A stretch of 64,000 nucleotides of DNA from Berberis thunbergii (GCA_003290165.1 QNQO01000543.1:124001-188000), one strand, 5' to 3'. Shown: positions 34,739-46,376, numbered from the stretch's first letter. Made by a program: numbers and translations. The notes: generated by a model from the sequence alone, not told the origin.

Positions 34739-36699
34739 ACATAAACATGAATGTATGATTGTATTGTATCTAGTCAATTGTGTATTACTTGTGTACGAAG
34801 TACTTTTGGTTGTTTTACATGATGAAATCAAATCTATAAAATAATACCTGTGGGAATTCGCAACGAGTATGTCATTCACAAAACTCACATACTGAAAATT
34901 GAAACACATATAGACCACACAGCACAATCTCTTCACTGATGTATGGCACTTGGTATTACAAATAAAGGAGATAACATCGATTGGAATATTATCCTAACTT
35001 TAGAGGAGGCTACTGGATATGTAGATAGCTCTTTACCAAAAGTTTTCAATTGCTTTTGTATGGAATCATCCTGATGCTTTACTTTAGAGTAAATCGTCAT
35101 ATTTTCTAAGATGACTGCCATTTTCAGTAAGAATTGGATAAACCTGCATGGTGTTTGTATCCCTGAAAGCCTTGGATGTCAACTTACGAGATGATGCAAC
35201 ATAGGAGGGCAACACAAACCCTCCTTCCTCAGCGCTTTCAGTGCACCAAAATCCTGCAGTATAAACTCAAAGGTGATTGTTAGCAGCACCCGCTACTTAG
35301 ATGAAAGCTATGATCACAAACTCCAAAGCTATGATCATTTTGTTTGTTAAATTCTTAGATACAGTTGTGTTTTATCTACTAATCAGCAGATGTACCCTAT
35401 CAAACTTTATTGCAAGTGATTCGATCTTTTGAGAACAATTTAGTAAACTTATGATCAAAGGATCGTCTTTCTGTTCAATGGAATTTTATTTTCCGGAGTC
35501 CATACTGATACACTCAGTTTCATATACTTGAGTTTAGGAAATGAAACTTCAGGCAAACCACCTTGTTCGAATAGATTCTTAGCAAAAGAAACAAGGTGAA
35601 GAAAAACACAAAAACAAATACGGTTAAACCTCTATAAATTAATAAATAGAATTGGGACGAAGAAAAATTGATTAATTTAACAAATATTAAATAATCTATA
35701 ATTTATTAATTTCTTGATTAATTAATAACTTATTGGTATTCCTTTTTTTTGAATATTGTACATTATATTTAATTAGTTTCTTGTTTTATGAAGTAACAAT
35801 TCTATGGATTTGTTTATCCTAAGTAAAATTCATAAATCTACTTATTTTTTCAAAAAATATATAGTACATTGTTCAGTGTGCTATTATTTCATTTTATGAA
35901 CATTTAAAAATAGATGATAGTTCTACTATGAAGCCCATCTCGCAAAAAAAAAAAAACTCTCAAAGTAGCATTGAATAATTTTTTTTGTTGCCGCATAAAA
36001 AAACCATGCAAAAGCTTCTTACCATGTCAAGAAAAGTTAGAGATAAGATCCAAAGTGACATCAATTTCAAGAAAAAACAAACAATGTTTGATTCATATTT
36101 TAGGAATGCCTCATAGTCAAATCATTAACACTATGTATCAAAAAATTATTAGTTTATGTATTACATGAGGATAGCGTGCTAAATTAATAATTTTCTAAAT
36201 TTTAAAAATAATTCATTATAAAAACTCAAATATCTTCATTGAGGAGTCTATCAAGGACTAGGAGTCTTCTTGTAAAATATCTTGTTTTCAAAAGGGTTAT
36301 TTTATTCTCTCTTTCTGATTTTACCGATCTCTATTTATTTTTTATTCCCCACAAATTTTTTTTTTCTTCTTTCTTCTCCATCTCTGTAGACGGTAAAGCA
36401 TAGGAGCTTGTACTTCTTCTTCTTTCTTTTGGCTTGGCTAATTGCAATATAAGATTCTCTCTTTTTTTTTTCTTTTTTTTTTTTATGAAAATACAAGATC
36501 TTTATTGCTTCGTATATTACATGTTTTTTATTTATTTTCCTTCATACAAAGCATCTTTCTTTACTCATGTCGTTCACTTATTAGCTAAAAATTTCGAAAA
36601 TACAAGCATAGGTTGTCAAGTCAGTTTAGGTTCATCATCTGATCAAGCAAGATGGTTTGTGCATACCTGATACACACCATGTCATTACCCTTCATTGGT
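34739..36699. other. Intergenic region downstream of GDSL gene, with one exon-like piece
   Basis: Minus-strand 35253-35143 reads as an open, protein-like segment (FWCTESAEEGGFVLPSYVAS, then KLTSKAFRDTNTM) preceded by a good acceptor TACTGCAG and with possible donors. I do not recognise the family and see no further exons. The rest is AT-rich: 35630-35900 is dominated by TTAATTAATAA-like words, an A12 run lies at 35945-35957, and T-runs occur at 36355-36363 and 36461-36483. Confidence 0.4.
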
Positions 36700-36884
36700 G
36701 TAGGTGGCACCACATGTACTAGATTACCCCATCCGTAGTCGATCTAGTTGAATCCCAAACGGTTCCATTAATTGCAGTATTGGCTGCTGTTTGCTCGATG
36801 AAAATTGAAAAGGCAATTGTTCTGTTCCCCACAGAGAGCTTTTCTCTCTTTGCTACCTTCATATTTTTTGCAGTTCATGCATTC

Positions 36885-37173
36885 TGTTAGGATACCAATC
36901 CTATTTAGTATTTACTTGAGATTAGAATGTCTTAGTTATAACAATATTCTAATTAGGGAATATTAGCTTGTTTTGAATTAGGATTTATTGTTTGATTAGA
37001 ATTAGGTTTGAATTCAATTAGGAAGTATTATTCTTTGTTTTCAGCTATAAATACATATGATGTAATAGAGTTTAGGCAAGCAATACAAGTTTTATTTAAT
37101 TATTTGGTGGTTGATCCCCAATCAAAGGATCTAGGTGGTTTGATCTCCAATCAAAAGGTCAAGGTATCTATTA
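36885..37173 (+). repeat. 5' LTR of the young Gypsy element
   Basis: 289 bp. It holds a GCTATAAATACATATG box near 37044 as likely TATA element and GATCCCCAATCAAAGG/GATCTCCAATCAAAAGG repeats before the end. The same sequence makes up the 3' LTR. Confidence 0.93.
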
Positions 37174-37969
37174 TCTGGTATCAGAGCATCATCGATTCTG
37201 AGCCAAATTTTTTTTATTGTTACTTCGTTTTTCACCCTCCACAACAACCTCCGATCTCCTAAATCTTCATCAAAAAAAAAAAAAAAAAAAATTACCTCGC
37301 AACATCACCGCCGTCGCCATCATCTTCGATTCAGAGCCCTTCGCAGCATCCGCCGTCGCTACCACACCGCCTGCGCCACAGCACCGCCCTACGCATCATC
37401 ACCAACCCTCGCAACAACAACACCGACCCTTCGCAACAACCGCCCTTTACCACAGCATCAACCTTCGCCACAGCACCAACCCTCGCAACAGCACCGCCGT
37501 CCCCATCACTTCTTCATCGTCTTCATCTTCGTTCCAGCGCTTCAACAACTTCATCATCGATTCAGAGCATCCCGTTTCAGAGCATCCCGCTTCAGAGCAT
37601 CCATTGTCGTTTACGAGCATCCACTGTCGATCCAGCGCCTCCAGTTTCGGAGCTTCCACTGTCGAATCAGAGCATCCACAGTTATTCATCGATTCCGAGC
37701 ATTGTTCTTAGCCGATTCAGACCAGCGCATCCAGTTCCAGCGCTTCTTCGATTCATCCAGGCTCTTCATCAATTCATCGCTTCCAGATTCCAGGGCTTCC
37801 ACCACTTCCTCGTTTCATCCCAGCGCATCCATATTCATAGCTTCATCCCGATTCCAGCGTTTCATCAATTGCCTCGATTTCATAATTCCAGATTTCCTCG
37901 ACTCCAGAATTCCCCGATTCCTTTCAATTTCATTTCCTAATTAATCCACACCAATTTCGGCACGTTATC
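37174..37969 (+). other. 5' leader of the young Gypsy element, low complexity
   Basis: After the primer site come an A20 run (37271-37290), a CCGCC/ACAACA/CAGCACC-rich stretch, and a TTCAGAGCATCC array (37555-37700) that continues as CCAGCGCTTC words. A 164-codon open frame across it is a product of the repeats. No start before 37970 is needed for gag. Confidence 0.7.
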
Positions 37970-39661
37970 ATGACAGTTGCTGAATTACAAGAGCAGATCA
38001 ATGAGCTTACTGCTCAAGTTACTGGGATTACATCCCACCTCCACACCCTTGAGGCCACTAATGCTATTATTCTAGAGGCATTACGGAATCTCCAACCAGG
38101 TCGACCAGCACCGTATGTTCCACCGGATCCACAACGGCCAATTATTCCTATTTTGGGCAAGGGCCTCCGTATTGATTTACCCCGTTTCGACGGAACTGAT
38201 CCGTATGGTTGGTTATTTCAGGCCGAGCAGTACCAGGAACTCAATGGCCTTTCCAGCGAGCAGATGCTACCCGTTGCCGCTCTTCACCTTCAGGGTGATG
38301 CCAACTCTTGGTATCGATGGATTCGCCAATCACTCGGCACACTAACGTGGCCACAGTTTTCGAAAGCTCTTTGCTCTCGCTTTGGTTCTCGCAAACATAT
38401 CGACCCGTGTAGTTCTCTTTCCAAGTTAGTACAACGAGGCACGGTTCGCTCATTTATTACCGAGTTCGAAAAGCTATCTAATTTGGTGCCCGGGTTATCT
38501 GAACCACATCAGATTAGCATGTTTCTATCAGGTTTGCGTGTTGATATTCAAGCAGGCGTTCGGATGTTACACCCTACCAGTATTACACATGCTTTTGAGT
38601 TGGCTTTATGTCAAGAAGATGCCCTTAATGCTACTCGATCTAAAGGGCCTGTCCAACATTTTGCTAACCTAGTGTCTGCTACAACTCCTTCAACGCCAGT
38701 TCCTAATATCCCAGCAGGTGTTAAGCGTCTGTCATGGGCTGAACAACAAGAACGTCGTGCCAAAGGACTTTGCTTTAACTGCGATGAAGTATATAAGCGT
38801 GGCCATCGTTGTCCTCAGCCCCACGTTTTGCTCCTCGAGGGTAATAAGGAAGAAGAGGACGTTTCTGATGCTGACCGTCCTGTTTTGGATCATACTTTAT
38901 CTGAACCTCCTCTAGGGTTTTCTCTTCATGCTCTTCTCGGGTCCCCACGGCCTGAAATCATGCGTATTACTGGACAATTAAAATACAGGTCTGTCACTGT
39001 CCTAGTTGACTCTGGTTCAACTCATAATTTTTTGCACCCGTCTTTTGCCAATCAATGTGGGTTTCCAATCCACGATGATGGTGTTTTACGCGTCATGCTT
39101 GCGGATGGTGGCCATTTGCATAGTCCTGGCTCTTGTCGGGATGTTTCCCTTAGATTACAAGATTATGAGTTCCACGACAACTTTTTACTCCTTGGTATCA
39201 CTGGATGTGATGTGGTTCTAGGTGCTGAATGGCTTCGCTCTTTGGGTGTTATTAATTGGGACTTTTCCAAGCTGATTATGACATTCTCGGTGGCAAATCG
39301 TACTTATTCATTATTTGGCGACAATTCTCCTATGGTCTTGGATAATACCCCGGTCCATTGTTCTTTACCAGATGATTCTCCAGTCAATGTTCGACCTTAT
39401 CGTTATCCTCACTTTCGAAAGGCTGACTTTGATAACGTTGTACCTAATTTGAAGGTTGCAGGCCTTATTCGAACCAGTACCAACCCTTATTCTTCATCAG
39501 TTCTCTTGGTTCAAAAAAAGGATGGTTCTTGGCGCATGTGTGTTGACTATCGAGCCCTTAATAAATTCACTATTCAGGACCGCTGGCTTATCAAGTGGAC
39601 CAGAGTAACTACATACGGGCTTATCAAGTCGACCAGTCCCCTTGTGGAGGAAGCTACTTGA
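37970..39661 (+). CDS. Gypsy gag-protease polyprotein, truncated in RT (563 residues)
   Basis: An uninterrupted frame. It has a coiled-coil N-terminus (EQINELTAQVTGITSHLHTL), the gag core (LPRFDGTDPYGWLFQAEQY, then GDANSWYRW and FITEFEKLSNLVPGLSE), a zinc knuckle CFNCDEVYKRGHRC at about residue 269, the aspartic protease VLVDSGSTHNFLHPSFA at about 345, then the RT approach VRPYRYPHFRKADFD and SVLLVQKKDGSWRMCVDYRA. It breaks at IQDRW: RT fingers, palm (YVDD), RNase H and integrase are missing. The tail TSPLVEEAT and, after the stop, LEDKPCFR recall a Gypsy polyprotein C-terminus. Gag and protease could still be made. The open frame agrees with the near-identical LTRs in showing a young insertion. 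Confidence 0.9.
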   Translation: MTVAELQEQINELTAQVTGITSHLHTLEATNAIILEALRNLQPGRPAPYVPPDPQRPIIPILGKGLRIDLPRFDGTDPYGWLFQAEQYQELNGLSSEQMLPVAALHLQGDANSWYRWIRQSLGTLTWPQFSKALCSRFGSRKHIDPCSSLSKLVQRGTVRSFITEFEKLSNLVPGLSEPHQISMFLSGLRVDIQAGVRMLHPTSITHAFELALCQEDALNATRSKGPVQHFANLVSATTPSTPVPNIPAGVKRLSWAEQQERRAKGLCFNCDEVYKRGHRCPQPHVLLLEGNKEEEDVSDADRPVLDHTLSEPPLGFSLHALLGSPRPEIMRITGQLKYRSVTVLVDSGSTHNFLHPSFANQCGFPIHDDGVLRVMLADGGHLHSPGSCRDVSLRLQDYEFHDNFLLLGITGCDVVLGAEWLRSLGVINWDFSKLIMTFSVANRTYSLFGDNSPMVLDNTPVHCSLPDDSPVNVRPYRYPHFRKADFDNVVPNLKVAGLIRTSTNPYSSSVLLVQKKDGSWRMCVDYRALNKFTIQDRWLIKWTRVTTYGLIKSTSPLVEEAT

Positions 39662-39737
39662 GAAGACTATGAGCAGTTTCTTGTCCGTTTCCAGATTTTC
39701 AGGCTTGAGGACAAGCCTTGTTTCAGGTGGCGTGGGA

Positions 39738-40026
39738 TGTTAGGATACCAATCCTATTTAGTATTTACTTGAGATTAGAATGTCTTAGTTATAACAATAT
39801 TCTAATTAGGGAATATTAGCTTGTTTTGAATTAGGATTTATTGTTTGATTAGAATTAGGTTTGAATTCAATTAGGAAGTATTATTCTTTGTTTTCAGCTA
39901 TAAATACATATGATGTAATAGAGTTTAGGCAAGCAATACAAGTTTTATTTAATTATTTGGTGGTTGATCCCCAATCAAAGGATCTAGGTGGTTTGATCTC
40001 CAATCAAAAGGTCAAGATCTCTATTA
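39738..40026 (+). repeat. 3' LTR of the young Gypsy element
   Basis: 289 bp, two substitutions from the 5' LTR. The target duplication CATTC follows at 40027-40031. The polypurine tract before it is weak (GGTGGCGTGGGA). Confidence 0.93.
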
Positions 40027-40399
40027 CATTCAGAGCAGAGAACATTAGCCTGCCCTTGTGATGTTTACCCACCATTCAAATCTCTTGCTCTCATAAAGTG
40101 ATTTCTATGGCCTTTTTCTTGGCTACTTCATTGTCGACATTATAGGCGCAATTTATACAATTGCATCCATCACCGTACACTCCAGAAGCGAAGCACTCAC
40201 AATACAACTTCAAGCATCGCGAGTATTTGCAATTGCATAGTTTTGGTTTCTTCGGTGTACCATTTCTTGAATCACCATTAGGAGACGGTCGTGAGTTCGG
40301 TAACTCTCGTCTCTGTGGATTTGAATTAATCACCCCGGCGATGTGTGGCGAGGGTGAGTGATCGTCAACTGTCGGCGGTGGTAAGAATTGTTCATCCAT

Positions 40400-40852
40400 T
40401 GACTAGGAAGAATTTCTGTTGCATCTTTTCTTCCTCATTCAGTGACGCTGCATAGCGATGATTATCCACTATCCACAGTTGTGGAAATTTCCTTCAAACA
40501 TGATATGAATTCAAATCCAAATTGGATTTCATCAAGGAATTCAAATCCAATTTTGTCTTGGGTTCTCGATTGTGTGACCCAAATCAATTTGCTTCTGCTT
40601 CTCTGTTGTGTGTTTGCTTCAAACCCAATTTGCTTCCTGTTGGTGAACTTCAATTGGGAAAGAAATGGCTTTGTGTAATATACGCAGCCACCATTTTTGC
40701 TATGTACCACCGCCACATTTTATTTATTTATATATTTATTTATTATTATTATTTTTTAAACTCCAACTTCATTTTGCTTAACCCTTGTAATTGTGTTTCT
40801 TTGCTCATTTGCAGGTGGCATTTTTCTCTGATTTTATTCCGTATCAAATATC
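40400..40852. other. Spacer between TCX pseudogene and antisense gene of the Tat element
   Basis: No gene is supported. An inverted repeat-like pair AATTCAAATCCAAATTGGATTT is seen at 40507-40528 with AATTCAAATCCAATTTTG following, and TTTATTTATTTA/TTATTATTATTATT runs lie at 40723-40757. The 3' LTR expected for the Tat element is not found here. Confidence 0.4.
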
Positions 40853-43427
40853 ATGGGCTCTAAGAAGAAATCTGGTAATAGCTTTGTCTCTTATGTTGAG
40901 TAACCTTTGTATCGTCAAGGAGGCTCCATTTCTCATTTTGGACGATTCATTCCTAACTTGCCTAATTTTGAGAACAATGATTTCTTTTTGAAATGGTTTG
41001 AAGTTAATCGCTCCGCCTTTTCCGAAGGAGTGTATGTAAGACTAGTTGACCCGAGGAGTGGCAAATAACCTTGTATTTCTCTTGATAATAGAACCATCAA
41101 ATTCCATTCATTCATTATCTCTTTGCGCTTCAAGTTTCCCATGCCGACATTTTTTAAAGAAGTGCTCTATGAAATGGGATGTGCCCTTGCTCAATGTTGC
41201 CCAAATGTATACAAAGCAATTATGTGTTTCTCCAATCTCAGTACTTTTTTTGGTCTTGAGTTGACTAAGGAAGAATTTTTCTTCTGCTTTGAAGTGAGAA
41301 GGCATGGTGATTATGCTCAACTTAGAGTAAAAATATCAAACTCTTTGATGAGCTCAGCGCTGGAGACCATGACTAGAAGGACACTTTGGAGATCAACGGT
41401 GCCTGGGAAGGTGATATGGCAGATGGCCTTCTTGTGCCTATCCTCTTCTGCCCATGTATGCATTTTCAACGCCTTTAATCTATAATTGCATATACATGCA
41501 CTTTTGTATTCAGCGCAGATTGCTTTGTCACCTTTGTTTGCAAGTGAGGAGATAGTAAAGAAAATCTTTGTAAAACTTGACATGAACAAGATTCGAAAGG
41601 CACTTGGCATACCATCCGAATATCGCGAATGGAGGTGGTTGTTGAGCCCATTGAGAAATGAAGAGAAAGGTCTCCCTCCGGCTGAAGACATAGAGAGTTG
41701 GAAGAAGAATGTTGCTGATCTTATTGGCTTTTCCATCTCTACTAGTGAGGCTTCGTTTGAGGGTTCGTCAAAGAGAAAGAAGAATCCCCAGGAATCTGCT
41801 AGAGTTGAGGTCGACTCCTCTACTGGGGAGGAAATATCTATTAAATCTCTTATAAAAGAAAAAAACTTCTAGGCTATCTCCCTTGGTTGCAAAGGGATTA
41901 TCCGCGAGAGTTGGAGCTTCTTCTGAAAAATCTCTTTCCAAAAAGAACAGTTTGAAGAATGTAACATCTCCTCCGTCTGGTCGTCCTCCTATTCCGAATA
42001 CTAAGACTGTCCAACGTTGTTTTGCCTTGACCAAGAAATCTACTAGCCATAAAGTTACTTCTTCTCTTCCCCAGAAACTGGACGCTACCCAACATTGTTC
42101 TACCATGATTGAGAGATCTGTTCGTCGAAGAGACGTTCTTCCTCCTCCATTGGCCATGAAGGTTATTCCTTCTCTTGGTGCAACAAAATCTCAAGTAACT
42201 GAAGATCGTGTCGCAAGTTTAACTCGTACTCCTCTTGAAGCTAGGCTCAAGCTGATCTCCAGAAAGTCTGATCTCTTGAAGCAGAACAGAGTTGACACTT
42301 CTGTTATAAAACTGAAAAGTCTTGGTTCTGATATGCCTGCAACAGATGTTCCTTCTAAGTTAAATGTTGTTCCAAGACCCTTTCCTATATAGGAAAACGT
42401 TATCTTGTCTCCTCCTATATTGAAAGCTAGTATGAACACTCCAATTGAGACACCCACTTGCAAGGTATTGCTAATTTTTTTGTTTTGGAAATATATTTGC
42501 TGCTCGTTGATCTACCTGTTGATCTGCTTTTATTGATATGTAGATCATGCCTTCATCATCTGAACCGATGTTGATTGATAGCGACGGTGATTCCAGTTCG
42601 GCGAATATTGTTCCCTTAGTCGATCTATTGAAAAAAGATCTTCTAGCTGACAAATCTGGGTGTACTAGCTTGGTTGAACGTCTACGTAGATCAGTCGACT
42701 TCAGTAAGTTTCAAATGAGTTCATCCACCGAGCTACGTGAAGAGGCGTTCTTCTCTCTTTTGAGAAGTGTCATTATGGCTAAAGAGTCTATGAGACATTT
42801 ATCTTATGTGTCTGAATCTTCTACTGTCACTGCCCCTACTACTGATCAGCTGAAAAGGTTGGAGGAAGATAATGAGAAGTTGAAAGCTGGCCTAGGAGGT
42901 ATCGAGAGGGTTCTTGAAGCTGAGCAGCAGGTACATCAGGAAAAGAGTATCCAGATCCTCAAATTGGAAAATAAGTGTGTTGATATGCAAACTTCTCTGT
43001 CTAAGACAAACTCTGAGCTGGTCTCTCTGAATCTCAAGTTTAATGATCTTACCCAGAAATATGAAACTATGAAACTAGATATGGAAGAGTTGGAAACCTT
43101 AAAACGAACCCATGAATTACTTGAAAAGGAATGCAATGAATTCAAGTTGGAGGCAGTTGAAAAGCGTGCAAAGGCTGAAGAAGATTCCTATAAGCTCGGT
43201 TATGTTGAGGGTAAAGAAGGATGTGCACCTTTTTTTTGCAATAACTGATAAAGATGTTGATTTTCACCTGCAGGTTATAAAACTTCTATCTACTCCCCCC
43301 TAGCAGACTACTCCTGCTTCTCTTGCCGAGGTTGCTGGTTCTTCTACTCATGGTGAGCAAGGAGATATTGCTGCTGCTAATGACCTTGGCCCTTCAGCTC
43401 TTTCTAAGAACATGTAGTCCTTAAAAT
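40853..43427 (+). pseudogene. Antisense accessory gene of Tat element (gypsy-type putative transposase domain plus coiled coil)
   Basis: It begins MGSKKKSGNSFVSY at 40853 and has early stops. It then matches the PF04195-style domain: FPMPTFFKEVLYEMGCALAQ, CPNVYKAIMCFSNLSTFFGL, then VPGKVIWQMAFLC. A serine/lysine-rich middle follows (41486-42390). A strong coiled coil of 233 residues (42547-43248) has LKRLEEDNEKLKAGLGG, LKLENKCVDMQTSLSKTNSE and LEKECNEFKLEAVEKRAKAE. Likely introns are about 42464-42543 (GTATTG...ATGTAG) and one ending at 43273 (CCTGCAG). The role of this protein is unknown; despite the domain name it is carried by LTR elements. It runs opposite to gag-pol. A similar gene lies at 61249-63722 in the second Tat-like element. 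Exon borders are approximate. Confidence 0.68.
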
Positions 43428-44206
43428 GCTTTTGTTTATCAGTTTTGTTTTTGTTTTTTCATGATTTGAATTGTGGTCTGCTGACCGACTTTGGTTATTA
43501 TGAATCCAAACTTTCCTTGTTTTTAGTAAGTTCAATTGTCGTCTCCCATACCAAAAAACAATGCATGAATAATAAACTTTAGAAAATATTTTCATGACAA
43601 ATTTATCATATATGCAAGGATGTACCTTTCACTTGTTGAGAAGAGGATGTGCCCTTCGATTGAGAAGAGGATGCATCCTTTCATCTGACAAGGAACGGTA
43701 TTGTGCCCTTCACCTACTGAGGGGAGATTGATCTCATGCACCTACTGAGTAGGGTTTACCTTTCGCCAGTTGAGGAGAGGTATTCTATTCTTTGCTTATA
43801 AGGAGAGGTGTCCTACCTTCTGCTTATCTGAAAGAATAGTTGTTCCATACATTGCTGTACAAGAACTTTGAGTTGTGATCTACCAAATGGGGAATTTGAG
43901 TAGATTTGTGAGTGAGAACTCAATCTTGGGTTGTATCGTACATATTCTCATCTGCTAAAGAGAGATATGTTTTGTATTGAAGAAACATACAAGTACAACC
44001 TTTTGTAGGACTTTTACATTCCTCGATTGAAGAAAGAAAAGTGTAGTGCTTACACATTTCCAATAGGTATGTTCATCTACTGGAAAGGTAAATACAATCA
44101 AGTCTTTTTAGTATGTACATTGCATTTTATTTCTGAAAAGCTAAAATACTATAATATACTTGATAGGTAGTCTGCCGACGACAGAATGATCTGCTTGTAG
44201 GGTCCT
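43428..44206. repeat. Spacer with GAGAAGAGGATG / CACCTACTGAGG minisatellite
   Basis: Between the 3' ends of pol (-) and the antisense gene (+). From 43612 to 43835 units of 30-40 bp with GGATGTGCCCTTCG(A)TTGAGAAGA, CCTTTCACTTGTTGAG and CACCTACTGAGTAG words recur. The remainder is AT-rich, with no gene. Confidence 0.6.
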
Positions 44207-45227
44207 CTACTGAAGATGAGTTACACATAGTACTTTTCTGAGGTTGTTGGCATTCCATTGTCTAGGGATTTCTTTGCCTTGAAGCATGTCCAGTGCATAG
44301 CTTCCCCGACCGCCAACTCTACTCATTACATACGGTCCTTCCCAATTATGATCTAACTTTTTTGACCCTTCTACTTTTCTGGTGACGAAGGCCTTTCTCA
44401 AAACTAAATCCCCAGGTTGGAATTGTCTGATCTTGACTCGCTTATTGTAATAGGACATAAGTTGTTGATGATAAGCGACAGCTCTTGTGATAATTCTCTC
44501 TCGATTCTCTTCTACTAGATCCAAGTTAGTTGCCATTTCATTGGTATTTGCTGCTAAGCTGGATACTTCTGTTCGCAAGGAAGGGACTAATATATTGTGT
44601 AGGATGATAGCTTCGGTTCTGAAGGCCAACGAAAATGGTGTTTCTCCAGTGGGTCTCCTTTTGGTTGTGCGGTAAGCCCATAGTACTCCAGGTAACTCCT
44701 CAACCTATTTTCCTTAACTTTATCTAATCTTTTTTTTATGCAATCCAGAATAGTTTTTTTGGATGCTTCAGCTTGACCATTTCCTTGTGGATACCTAGGA
44801 GTTGAATTATGTCGCTTTATGTCGTGCTTTCTAAGAAGAGTGTAATTTCCGTTCCCACAAATTGAAGACCATTGTCGGTCACAATGGAATGCGGAATACC
44901 AAATTGGCAGATTATGTTTTGCCAAATAAATTTCTTTACATCTGCTTCCTTGGTAGAGGTGAGGGCTTCAGCTTCAATCCATTTTGTGAAATAGTCGGTT
45001 GCCACAATCATCATATTCTTTTGTGCTGGAGCCATTGGCATTGGCCCTACAAGGTCAATTTCCCATTGCATGAAAGGCCATGGACTGATCTGCGAATTCA
45101 AATCTTCTGCGGGCTGAGTATGAATTGGTTTGAACCGTTGGCATTTATCACATCTTTGTACGAAGTCTCTCGCATCTTGGTGCATGGTTGGCCAATATTA
45201 ACCAGCGCTCAAAGCTTTATGTGCTAG
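44207..45227 (-). pseudogene. Tat element integrase
   Basis: The zinc finger tail RDFVQRCDKCQRFKP follows directly on the RNase H region. The catalytic core then shows MQWEIDLVGPMPMAP (first Asp) and HSIVTDNGLQFVG (second Asp), a frameshift, then STPRYPQGNGQAEASKKTIL (Glu in QAEA) and a C-terminal domain with MSYYNKRVKIRQFQPGDLVL and WEGPYVMSRVGGRGSYAL. A shift near 44820-44900 and changes after KENRL split it into three frames (45185-44817, 44925-44587, 44629-44207). The enzyme inserts the cDNA into the genome; this copy is broken. Confidence 0.88.
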
Positions 45228-46376
45228 TGATCTGCCCCCAGAATGATTTCCACAAGATCCTTCATGAAAGCTACTTAGAACTTCGAGTACTGCTGGAGAA
45301 CTAATACAGGTGAGGTCTGGCCCCAAATATGATCTGCGGTAGAGCTTTTCTTTCTTTACATAATATCTTGCAGCCTTTTGTTGAAGTTTCTTGGCTTGAA
45401 CCTTGTCTGTTGGCAGATTACCATTTAATAAAAAATCAATAATAGGATCTTGCCAAATAGCACTAGCATTGATTATCATCATCTCGGCTTCTTCTTCAAT
45501 ACTTGGTGCCTCCACGTGCTCTACTGGGATGGAGCGCTTGAATTGATAATCTAAGGCTAACCTCAAGTTCGCTAATGCATCTACATGAGAATTTCTTGTT
45601 CTAGGGACCTGCTTAATTGTGAATATTGGAAAAGCCTTAAGAAGTTCTTGGACTTTGTCTAGGTAGAGGATCATCCTTGGGTGTTTTGCAATGTATTCAC
45701 CAGATGCTTGACTGGTTATAAACTGAGAATCCGAATAGATGGTTAGCCTTTTAACGGACAACTCCTTTGCTAGGCGTAGTCCAGCAAGCAAGGCCTCGTA
45801 CTTTGCTTCATTATTGGAATCTTTGAAGCCAAGTGTAATGGCTTGTTCTACCTTAGTTCCATCAGGCGTGAATAAAACAAGTCCTGCTCCGGCACCCTTG
45901 TGGTTTGACGACCCATCTACATATAAGTGCCACATATCTTTGTGCTGATCTGCCCCCGTTCCAGTGTGAACTAAGGAATCTTTTGCTATTGAGGGATGTG
46001 GCACTGTTCTGTTGACTGACTTTGTCTCAGCGGTTGAGGAAGGTGTGAATTCTACTATGAAATGTGCCAAGGCTTGAACCTTTATAGATGTCCTTGGTTG
46101 GTAGATCAAATCATAATATTGGCTTAACTCGATGGCCCATTTCATGACTCTTTGAGATGCATCTGGGCTGTGGAGGATTGACCGTAGAGGATATTCCGTC
46201 ATGATAATCACTCTATGGGCTTGAAAGTAATGTCTCAACTTCTTTGCTGAAACCAAAAGAGCTAAAATTAATTTTTCCATTGTTGGGTACTTGGTCTCAG
46301 CATCGAGAAGAGTTTTAGATATGTAAAATACGGGGAGTTGTGTCCCCAGTTCTTCTCCGATGAGAGTTGAACTCAC
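45198..46376 (-). pseudogene. Tat element RNase H region, including a second (archaeal-like) RNase H
   Basis: The frame is open over 392 residues. The first part is the Gypsy RNase H: PVFYISKTLLDAETKYPTME, FQAHRVIIMTEYPLRSIL and MKWAIELSQYYDLIYQPR. The second is an extra RNase H domain: WHLYVDGSSNHKGAGAGLVL, then SNNEAKYEALLAGLRLAKEL (Asp/Glu catalytic set), IYSDSQFITSQASGEY and VDALANL. Having both is the mark of Tat-lineage Gypsy elements. It continues into the integrase zinc finger (FHEGSCGNHSGGRSLAHKA). Confidence 0.9.

Larger units (their letters stand above)
36885..40026 (+). mobile_element. Young, internally deleted Gypsy LTR retrotransposon inserted in the TCX pseudogene
   Basis: Two 289-bp LTRs (36885-37173 and 39738-40026) start TGTTAGGATACC and end TCTATTA. 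They differ at only two positions, both near the end (GGTATC versus GATCTC). CATTC flanks both sides (36880-36884 and 40027-40031), a clean 5-bp target duplication that interrupts the TCX coding sequence. TGGTATCAGAGC at 37176-37187 is the initiator-Met primer site. The internal part encodes gag and protease and just the beginning of RT before a large deletion, so the copy needs help from a full-length relative to move. Confidence 0.93.
36700..40399 (-). pseudogene. TCX / tesmin-like CXC-domain (CPP) gene, split by a Gypsy insertion
   Basis: On the minus strand ATG at 40399 opens a 102-codon frame ending at 40091. It has a Pro/Ser/Asn-rich lead, then [20 protein letters not shown] and [15 protein letters not shown], the first cysteine-rich CXC motif of the DNA-binding CRC domain. 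After a stop the match goes on (GKHHKG, then QANVLCSE) to the insertion at 40027. Beyond the retrotransposon, 36884-36800 resumes with MNCKKYEGSKERKAL from the second CXC motif and, in another frame, QTAANTAINGTV. Part of the second CXC motif (the CHCKKSGCLKKYCECF region in relatives) is deleted. No intron is seen within the CXC part, so this could be a retrocopy. CPP proteins are nuclear regulators of cell-cycle and floral genes; this copy is dead. The Cys-to-Gly change in VYGDGCNC is also unusual. Confidence 0.85.

Noticed and set aside
37176..37187. tRNA gene (TGGTATCAGAGC words at several places)
   Set aside because: They are 12-15-base primer binding sites next to LTRs, with no cloverleaf around them.
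37217..37711. 164-codon open frame upstream of Gypsy gag
   Set aside because: Made of TTCAGAGCATCC and CAGCACC repeats within the element leader, starting next to a poly-A run; no motif, biased composition.
41883..42392. Independent Ser/Lys-rich gene
   Set aside because: It is best read as the middle part of the antisense accessory gene of the Tat element, between its globular and coiled-coil parts.
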